A DNA stretch of 29,050 nt from a virus. Positions 23,564-29,050 of the stretch are shown here, piece by piece (position 1 is the first letter of the stretch; the number at the start of each line of letters is the position of its first letter). Location: positions 17,094 through 46,143 of IMG/VR virus record IMGVR_UViG_3300030329_001281; one strand, written 5' to 3'. The position numbers and the translations under genes are program-made. The notes beneath the pieces are model-generated. The model was not told the DNA's origin and did no database searches. It was given only the letters and a program-made list of their open reading frames with translations.

Positions 23564-25807
23564 ATGGCAACAACACAAACTGCAAAAGAATATACAGGAG
23601 ATGGAAGTGATCTTACTTGGACTTATACTTTCCAATCCTATCAAAAAGAAGACATCAAAGTTCAAGTTACTGATGCTAATGCAGCTTTTGTAGATGTAAC
23701 AAACTTTACAATACCAGATTGGACAGCCGCAGGTGGTACTATCACATTTAATAATACAGGTGTTAATAGTGATGTATGTGAATCCACTGGAGCACCTAAG
23801 AATACTAGGGTTATCCGTATATACCGTGAAACCGATATAACAACTGGAGTAGTAGGAGAATATGATCCTAAAGCTACTTATACAGCTGGGTCATCAGTTA
23901 AAGCAGGAGACTTAAACAATAACCAAAAACAAGCATTATATGCTATACATGAGTTAAGGGATCAAGAAAGGATAACAGTTAATGTCAGAAATTCTGCTAT
24001 AACTGGAGTTAAGATAAAAGATGATGAGATAGATTCTCAACACTATGCAGCAGGTTCTATTGATTTAGAACATATGTCTGCAAATTCTGTGGATAGTGAT
24101 CAGTATGTAGATGGATCAGTTGATCTAATACACCTATCTGCTAACTCTGTAGACTCATCTAAGATAGTAGATGGTTCTATTGTTAATGCTGATATCAATG
24201 CATCTGCAGCCATAGAAGGATCTAAATTAGCAGCTTCTTCTGGTTCAGTATCAGGATCAATGTCAGCAGCTCATTATACCAAATTAGAAGGTATTGAAGC
24301 AAGTGCTGATGTAACTGACGCTACTAATGTTGATGCAGCTGGTGCTGTAATGAACTCTGACCTTGATGTTAAAGGTGAGATATTAGTAGGTGATGGGTCT
24401 GGTGATCCTACAGCAGTAAGTGTAGGTACGAATAACTATGTATTAACAGCTGATAGTTCTACAGCTACTGGGGTGGCCTGGAAAGAAAGCGGTGGAGCTA
24501 TTACTATTCAAGATGAAGGTAGTTCTTTAAGTACATCAGCAGAAACAATTAACTTTACAGGTTCTGGAGTAACAGCTAGTGGTACTGGATCAACTAAAAC
24601 TATCACCATTTCTGGTGGTGGTGGCGGTGGAACAGTTACAACTGACTATCAATACTTAGAACTTAAAGCACATAACAATGCAAGTGGAGCATTCTCTGCA
24701 GGTGCAGCTGATTATGAATTAGTTACTAAAGGTACAAATACTGCTGTATCTCCAACCCAAGCAGCTGCTTTACTTATTAGTGTAGCTGGTGTTTTACAAC
24801 AACCTAATACTGGTACATCTATAGGATCTAATGATGGATTCTGTATTGATGGATCTAGTATTCATTTTGGTGCAAACTTAGCAGCACATCCTGATTATAT
24901 TATCTGGATGAAAGGGTCTGGATCACACGTTGTAAGTGATAATAGTGTTAATGAGTCAAAATTAAATGTAAGTAATGATCCGACTAATAGTCATATATTA
25001 ACAGCTGATTCCACTGTTACTGGTGGTTTAAAATGGGCTGCAGCGGCTAGTGGAACTCCTGAAGGTACAGCAATACTTTCAACTGGTGAATCAGGTGGTA
25101 CTAAATTCCTAAGGGAAGATGGTGATGGAACCTGTTCATGGCAAGCAGCTTCTGGAGGTGTATCCGATATAGTTGACGATACCAGTCCTCAACTTGGCGG
25201 TAACTTAGATGTACAAGCAAATGAAATCAATACTAGTACTACTAATGGTAATATTAAACTTACACCTAATGGAACTGGTCTATTAGAAGTTAAAGGTAAT
25301 ACTAATGCTGGTACTATCCAACTTAACTGTGAGAATAATAGTCACGGTATAAAGATTAAAGGACCACCTCATAGTGCAGCTGCAAGTTATACATTAACTT
25401 TACCTAATGATGACGGTGATGCTAATGAAGTATTAAAGACAGATGGTAGTGGTAATTTAGATTGGGTAGCTCAAACTGCTGCTTATACACACCCTAACCA
25501 CTCTGGAGAAGTAACTTCTACAGCTGACGGTGCTACAGTTATTGCAGATAATATAGTTGATGAGGCAAATCTAAAAGTAAGTAATGCACCTACTAATGGA
25601 CATGTCTTGACAGCTAGATCAGGTGATACTGGAGGCATGACTTGGGAAGTTACACAAACTCCTAGTTTTGAGATATTTGAACACGCTAATGCTTTATCGG
25701 CAAATAAAACAATAGGTACTAATAACAACGCTCTCGTAGCTGGACCATTTTCAACAGGTACCTACACATTAACGATCCCTAGTGGGTCAGTATTCACGGT
25801 GGTATAA
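23564..25807 (+). CDS. Tail fibre protein, T7 gp17-like N-terminus with modular repeats
   Basis: 747 residues. Residues 1-145 form the T7 gp17-type tail-attachment domain (TAKEYTGDGSDLTWTYTF; VIRIYRETD; YTAGSSVKAGDLNNNQKQALY). Then come three 20-residue repeats (157-216), a Thr/Gly-rich shaft, the DDTSPQLGGNLDV element (538-550) common in phage fibres, and repeated modules of the form xVLTADS...GxxW at about 291-306, 461-491 and 641-694, with a related LKTDGSGNLDW at 624-634. The last 50 residues are a short beta-rich tip ending SGSVFTVV. Modules recur in the ORFs downstream. This is the likely receptor-binding protein, or the arm carrying it. Confidence 0.92.
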   Translation: MATTQTAKEYTGDGSDLTWTYTFQSYQKEDIKVQVTDANAAFVDVTNFTIPDWTAAGGTITFNNTGVNSDVCESTGAPKNTRVIRIYRETDITTGVVGEYDPKATYTAGSSVKAGDLNNNQKQALYAIHELRDQERITVNVRNSAITGVKIKDDEIDSQHYAAGSIDLEHMSANSVDSDQYVDGSVDLIHLSANSVDSSKIVDGSIVNADINASAAIEGSKLAASSGSVSGSMSAAHYTKLEGIEASADVTDATNVDAAGAVMNSDLDVKGEILVGDGSGDPTAVSVGTNNYVLTADSSTATGVAWKESGGAITIQDEGSSLSTSAETINFTGSGVTASGTGSTKTITISGGGGGGTVTTDYQYLELKAHNNASGAFSAGAADYELVTKGTNTAVSPTQAAALLISVAGVLQQPNTGTSIGSNDGFCIDGSSIHFGANLAAHPDYIIWMKGSGSHVVSDNSVNESKLNVSNDPTNSHILTADSTVTGGLKWAAAASGTPEGTAILSTGESGGTKFLREDGDGTCSWQAASGGVSDIVDDTSPQLGGNLDVQANEINTSTTNGNIKLTPNGTGLLEVKGNTNAGTIQLNCENNSHGIKIKGPPHSAAASYTLTLPNDDGDANEVLKTDGSGNLDWVAQTAAYTHPNHSGEVTSTADGATVIADNIVDEANLKVSNAPTNGHVLTARSGDTGGMTWEVTQTPSFEIFEHANALSANKTIGTNNNALVAGPFSTGTYTLTIPSGSVFTVV
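24032..24211 (+). repeat. Three tandem 60-base (20-residue) repeats in the fibre gene
   Basis: Units at 24032-24091, 24092-24151 and 24152-24211 encode DSQHYAAGSIDLEHMSANSV, DSDQYVDGSVDLIHLSANSV and the more diverged DSSKIVDGSIVNADINASAA. The repeated Asp-Gly-Ser-Val/Ile with a hydrophobic at fixed spacing is what a triple-stranded fibre shaft would show. The third unit type is seen again at the start of the gene at 27944. Confidence 0.85.
25484..25645 (+). repeat. Fibre tip module, copy 1
   Basis: Encodes fibre residues 641-694, beginning YTHPNHSGEVTSTADGA and ending GGMTW. By hand count 39 of 54 residues are identical to the module at 28217-28378 in another gene. Confidence 0.85.
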
Positions 25808-25809
25808 CT

Positions 25810-26364
25810 ATGGCAGTTTCAATTAATGGCACAACAAACGTTATAACCCCGACAAGTGCTGTTCAACCAACGGGGTCGATTCTTCAAGTAGTTTCAGTTA
25901 CTAAAACTGATACAGCAACCTCTGGTTCTATAGGAAGAATATCAGATGGTGTATACTGGGATTATACTGATTCTTCTTTGAAATTATCAATTACACCTTC
26001 AGCAACTTCAAGTAAAATTTTAGTAACAGGTCAAGTAATGATAGGTTGTGATAGAACAAATCTAACTTGTATTTTTCAACTTATGAGAGGAGGTAGTGTT
26101 ATCGCAGGAGGTTCAAGCCCTAGTGATCGAACTCCAGTTCATTCACAAAACTCACGTATTGGTAATACAGATGAAATCTTAGATTATCCTATACATTTTT
26201 TAGATTCACCTAGTACAACTAGTGCTGTTGAATATAATGTAAGAATGAGTCATGGTTCAAGTACTAATACTACTTACTATCTAAATAGAAGTCATACTGA
26301 TTCTGATGACTATTCATTTGTAAGAACAGTTTCTACAATTACAGGAATGGAGATAGCAGGATGA
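25810..26364 (+). CDS. Fibre-associated tip protein, family B copy 1
   Basis: 184 residues. Shares with the genes at 27336 and 28537 the order: GSILQVVS with a following TDT; SITPSATSSKILV (about 59-71); and LDSPSTTSAVEYNVR (about 136-150). This copy, like the one at 27336, has a short ending of the form GMEIAG. I take these to be small beta-sandwich tip or receptor-binding subunits that sit on the fibre, from context and composition. I do not recognise a named domain. It begins 3 bases after the fibre stop and its own stop overlaps the next start by 4 bases. Confidence 0.8.
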   Translation: MAVSINGTTNVITPTSAVQPTGSILQVVSVTKTDTATSGSIGRISDGVYWDYTDSSLKLSITPSATSSKILVTGQVMIGCDRTNLTCIFQLMRGGSVIAGGSSPSDRTPVHSQNSRIGNTDEILDYPIHFLDSPSTTSAVEYNVRMSHGSSTNTTYYLNRSHTDSDDYSFVRTVSTITGMEIAG

Positions 26365-27008
26365 GTGAAATAAAATTAAAACCAACAGGTGGCGGAGCAG
26401 GTAGTGTTTCACTCAAAGCTCCAGCTGCTACAACAGGGAACGCAGATGTTCCATTTATTCTACCTGTAGCTGACGGAAGTGCAGGTCAACTTTTAAAGAC
26501 TGATGGTTCTAAAAATTTAAGTTTTGCAAGTGTTTCTAGTGGATTGAGTGAAGTAGATTCATGGCAACTAACTACAGATTTTTCTTATAGCAGCGGCAAA
26601 GTAAATATAGAAAGTAATTGGGCTAGGTCTACTTATGCTCAAATGGCTAATGGAAGTAATTTAGGTACTGGTATGACTCAATCTAGTGGTACCTTTACTT
26701 TTCCTAGCACTGGTTTCTGGCGAGTAGATTTTAGGCTACATGGTTATAAAGATGCAAATAGAAGAGTATTTGAAGCTGGTATCAGAATCCCTGGTGGTAA
26801 TGAATGGACTCAAGGTTATCCATCTCTTGTTGATGGAGGTTCAGGAAATTGGCATCAAGAAATTGTTACTTGGGTGATTGTAGATATTACTGATACTAGT
26901 TCTCATACAGTGTCTTTCTTTACCTATTGTGAAGACTCTTATACTGTTGTTGGTAGTTCTAGTCAATTACGTACAGGTGCAATCTTTATGAAATTAGCGG
27001 ATACATAA
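26361..27008 (+). CDS. Fibre-associated protein with fibre-like N-terminus and C1q-like beta domain
   Basis: 215 residues. The N-terminal 65 residues (MSEIKLKPTGGGAGSVSLKA; then FILPVADGSAGQLLKTDGS) are a common adaptor-type start of phage fibre proteins and repeat the LKTDGS...L module of the main fibre. The C-terminal 140 residues (GTFTFPSTGFWRVDFRLHG; HTVSFFTY; LRTGAIFMKLADT) have the strand pattern of a C1q/TNF-like jelly roll, typical of trimeric receptor-binding tips. This assignment is from pattern only. Starts at an ATGA overlap with the previous gene. Confidence 0.75.
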   Translation: MSEIKLKPTGGGAGSVSLKAPAATTGNADVPFILPVADGSAGQLLKTDGSKNLSFASVSSGLSEVDSWQLTTDFSYSSGKVNIESNWARSTYAQMANGSNLGTGMTQSSGTFTFPSTGFWRVDFRLHGYKDANRRVFEAGIRIPGGNEWTQGYPSLVDGGSGNWHQEIVTWVIVDITDTSSHTVSFFTYCEDSYTVVGSSSQLRTGAIFMKLADT

Positions 27009-27012
27009 ACAA

Positions 27013-27339
27013 ATGGATATTAACGGAAAACCAAATCACATAGAAGATTATCTAGTAACATACCGTTCTGGGCAATGGTTCGGTTGGTCTGATCCCTCTA
27101 ATAAGATTTACGCAAACCTAATCGTCTATGACGGTGGTTCCAAACCGTCTGAAGCTGATTGTACTAACGGATTAAAAGCCTTACAAGATGCTTGGGACTT
27201 AGAGAATAATTCTTATAAATCAAAAAGGAGAGCTGAATTCCCTTCTGTGGTCGATCAGTTGGATGAGATATACCATAACGGTATAGATACTTGGAAAGCA
27301 AAAATTAAAGAAACTAAAGATAAATATCCGAAACCATGA
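27013..27339 (+). CDS. Tail fibre assembly/chaperone-type protein
   Basis: 108 residues. The N-terminal half (TYRSGQWFGWSDPSNKIYAN) is a small beta region. The C-terminal helical part includes RRAEFPSVVDQLDEIYHNG followed by WKAKIKETKDKYPKP, a pattern (YPs..DQLD.i.h.G...W...i...K.kYP) found in many phages next to fibre genes, where it is usually annotated as tail fibre or tail assembly accessory. Here it is placed between duplicated fibre-tip genes, which fits a chaperone or attachment role. Its stop overlaps the next start by 4 bases. Confidence 0.75.
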   Translation: MDINGKPNHIEDYLVTYRSGQWFGWSDPSNKIYANLIVYDGGSKPSEADCTNGLKALQDAWDLENNSYKSKRRAEFPSVVDQLDEIYHNGIDTWKAKIKETKDKYPKP

Positions 27340-27944
27340 GCACATTAAAAACTACTAATTTAAGACACGAGACTTCAAGCTCTAATAATATTGTATTAGA
27401 TTCTACTGGTAAGGTTACTGTTGCTGAGAAAAAGTTCGTTTGCCCTGGGACTATTATCCAAGTTGTTAATACAAAGGTTACAGATACTTCTACAGTTTCT
27501 GTTGGAACTTCATTTGTAGAGATTCCAGCTATTAACACTTCTATAACTCCTACAGCTACTTCAAGTAAAATTTTAGTAACTATGTATATGATGGGAGAAG
27601 GAACTACGAATGATTCTAATTTTTTAGCAAGAATAACAAGAGATATAGCAGGTGGTACAAGTGGTACAAGACTTGGTGGAGTAGATGCTAGTAGTCGACT
27701 TGGTTGTTTCCAAGCACTTACAGAAGGACATGATAGTGGTGATACTGGTACAACAACAACTTATTTAAATTTTTCTAATTATTTAGATAGTCCAAATACA
27801 ACAAGTGCTTGTACTTATAAAGTATTCTTAAGAGCTTCTGCAGCCAGCCAAACATGGTATGTAAACAGAACAAAAGATGATCCTGACACTGCCTATGGAG
27901 AACGAGGAGTATCTTACTGTACACTTATGGAGGTAGCAGGATAA
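27336..27944 (+). CDS. Fibre-associated tip protein, family B copy 2
   Basis: 202 residues, paralogous to the gene at 25810: GTIIQVVNTKVTDT, SITPTATSSKILV, LDSPNTTSACTYKV and the end CTLMEVAG align in the same order. The N-terminus (MSTLKTTNLRHETSSSNNIV) differs and is the kind of leader found on phage fibre proteins that attach to another structural protein. Likely a second, differently attached tip. Ends in TAATG shared with the next gene. Confidence 0.8.
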   Translation: MSTLKTTNLRHETSSSNNIVLDSTGKVTVAEKKFVCPGTIIQVVNTKVTDTSTVSVGTSFVEIPAINTSITPTATSSKILVTMYMMGEGTTNDSNFLARITRDIAGGTSGTRLGGVDASSRLGCFQALTEGHDSGDTGTTTTYLNFSNYLDSPNTTSACTYKVFLRASAASQTWYVNRTKDDPDTAYGERGVSYCTLMEVAG

Positions 27945-28537
27945 TGGCATTAACACAAATAACAGAAAAAGGTATTAAGGATGGAGAGATCGTTAATGCC
28001 GATGTAAACGCTTCAGCAGCTATTGCTAAATCAAAACTAGCAGGATTAGATATAGTTAATGCTGACATTAACGCTTCAGCAGATATTGCTGGTAGTAAAA
28101 TAGCAGACGATACTATAACTGAAGCTAAATTAGATATACATGCAGCTCCAACTGGTACAGATAAGTTCTTAGGATATACCAGTAATGGTATGGAATGGGC
28201 TACAGTACCAGCTGGATATACACACCCTAATCATAGCGGTGAAGTTACATCTACAGCAGATGGAGCTCAAGTTGTTGCAGATGATGTAATTGACGAAGCT
28301 AATTTAAAAGCTGATAACTCACCTACTAATGATTATGTATTAACTGCTAAATCAAGTGCAGCTGGTGGTCTTACATGGGCTGCCGCTAGTGGATCATCTG
28401 CTGACGATTGTATATGGAAAAACTCTCTAACTATAAGTAATGCGCACACGATTGCAGCTACTGAAGGGGCGCACAGTGTCGGTCCCATCACCCTAAATGC
28501 CACTGTAACGTTAAACGGAAGATGGGTGATTAGCTAA
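27944..28537 (+). CDS. Short fibre protein, paralogue of main fibre C-terminal part
   Basis: 197 residues with no T7-type attachment domain. Begins with repeats of the shaft type (IVNADVNASAAIAKSKL; IVNADINASADIAGSKI), then YTHPNHSGEVTSTADGA to GGLTW (92-145), 39 of 54 identical to the main fibre residues 641-694 by hand count, and a beta-rich tip (SLTISNAHTI; PITLNATVTL) parallel to the main fibre tip. It looks like a copy of the distal fibre only. The next gene is again family B, so the fibre/B order of 23564-26364 is repeated here. Confidence 0.85.
   Translation: MALTQITEKGIKDGEIVNADVNASAAIAKSKLAGLDIVNADINASADIAGSKIADDTITEAKLDIHAAPTGTDKFLGYTSNGMEWATVPAGYTHPNHSGEVTSTADGAQVVADDVIDEANLKADNSPTNDYVLTAKSSAAGGLTWAAASGSSADDCIWKNSLTISNAHTIAATEGAHSVGPITLNATVTLNGRWVIS
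28217..28378 (+). repeat. Fibre tip module, copy 2
   Basis: Encodes residues 92-145 of the short fibre protein and is the paralogue of 25484-25645 in the main fibre. The DNA has diverged more than the protein, especially at third codon positions, so the duplication is not recent. Confidence 0.85.
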
Positions 28538-29050
28538 TGGGAATAGTATTAAATGGACAGACTAACACCATTGGAGGTTTAGCCGTAGGTGGTCTACCAG
28601 ACGGATCGATAGCAACAGCTGATTTAGCTAGTGGTGTAGGAGGGAAAATCCTTCAAATACTCCAAACTACAACAGATAGCACAGTAACTAATGAGACAAC
28701 ATCTTTTGTCGATACTAATTTGACAGGAAATATAACTCCTGCAAGTACTAGTAATAAGATTTTAATTATTATATCCCAGACTGTTCAATGGAAAAAATCG
28801 GGTTCTGATGCTGGAGGTAATATTAAACTTCTGAGAGGATCTACCTCACTAAATGCGATACTTCCTAGTCAAAATAATGGTCTATATTCTTATATTAGTG
28901 GTACTAGTCAGACAAATAATTATAATGTCTATAACTTAACTTATTTGGATTCACCAAGTACAACTTCTGCGATTACATACAAAACACAGTGTGCAAGTCA
29001 TTATGCTGATGACAGTGCTCAATTTAAATGTCAAGCTGAAAGTGGTAAAT
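28537..29050 (+). CDS. Fibre-associated tip protein, family B copy 3 (3' end outside window)
   Basis: Open from ATG 28537 to the end of the window (171 codons visible). Motifs GKILQILQTTTDST, NITPASTSNKILI and LDSPSTTSAITYKT follow the order of the copies at 25810 and 27336. The start MGIVLNGQTNTIGGLAVGG resembles the start of copy 1 (MAVSINGTTNVIT). Start overlaps the previous stop (TAATG). Confidence 0.82.
   Translation, partial: MGIVLNGQTNTIGGLAVGGLPDGSIATADLASGVGGKILQILQTTTDSTVTNETTSFVDTNLTGNITPASTSNKILIIISQTVQWKKSGSDAGGNIKLLRGSTSLNAILPSQNNGLYSYISGTSQTNNYNVYNLTYLDSPSTTSAITYKTQCASHYADDSAQFKCQAESGK

Noticed and set aside
24600-24660. Glycine run in the fibre (GGG-rich DNA) as a frameshift or sequencing artefact
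   Set aside because: The reading frame continues cleanly on both sides and poly-Gly linkers are common in phage fibres.
1-29050. tRNA genes, CRISPR arrays, insertion sequences or an integrase
   Set aside because: I saw no cloverleaf-like segment in the gaps between genes, no regularly spaced repeats, no transposase and no integrase. Non-coding space is under 150 bases everywhere.

Overview
This 29 kb window is the central and right-hand part of a T7-like podovirus that infects marine picocyanobacteria (Prochlorococcus or Synechococcus). Three things point to this. The genes follow T7 order: gp4, gp5, gp6, gp8, gp9, gp10, gp11, gp12, gp13, gp14, gp15, gp16, gp17. The window carries a photosystem II D1 gene (psbA) and a high-light-inducible gene (hli). 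It also carries a compact class I ribonucleotide reductase of the kind known from Prochlorococcus podovirus P-SSP7. A psbA plus hli pair fits the psbA-bearing cyanopodoviruses (often called MPP-B). All genes are on the + strand and are packed with short start/stop overlaps, often TAATG or ATGA. The phage RNA polymerase, ssDNA-binding protein, endonuclease, terminase and genome ends are outside the window.

Layout. Positions 1-3921 hold the replication block: primase/helicase (5' end cut off by the window), a small overlapping ORF, a family A DNA polymerase whose exonuclease and polymerase domains lie in different reading frames, and a gp6-like 5'-3' exonuclease. Positions 3848-6366 hold a small conserved ORF, nrdA, nrdB and another small ORF, which together supply dNTPs. 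Positions 6366-9128 hold a gp7.3-like protein, the portal and the scaffold. Positions 9133-9704 hold four tiny, basic, overlapping genes, two of which share a C-terminal box. Positions 9705-11740 hold the host-interaction island: a GC-rich hairpin, hli, a secreted beta-barrel-like protein, psbA and several very small ORFs, including a single-pass membrane protein. Positions 11741-13098 hold the capsid leader, the major capsid gene and a strong intrinsic terminator at the same place as T7 T-phi. Positions 13112-23561 hold the two tail tube proteins, a gp13-like protein and the three ejection proteins gp14, gp15 and gp16. From 23564 to the end lie a gp17-like fibre and at least six further fibre-associated ORFs, several of them paralogous to each other.

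How it works together. gp4, gp5 and gp6 replicate the genome and degrade host DNA, and the RNR turns released ribonucleotides into dNTPs. D1 and Hli are expected to keep photosystem II working during infection so that energy supply continues. The structural genes build the particle, and the fibre cassette region probably sets host specificity.

Most worth a second look: the RNR small subunit has Leu where the radical Tyr is expected; the DNA polymerase gene is split by a frameshift; there is a tandem-repeat micro-gene cluster after the scaffold; an outer-membrane-like protein sits between hli and psbA; the capsid leader contains a 10-base match to the T7 gene 10 leader; and the fibre modules and tip proteins have been duplicated.
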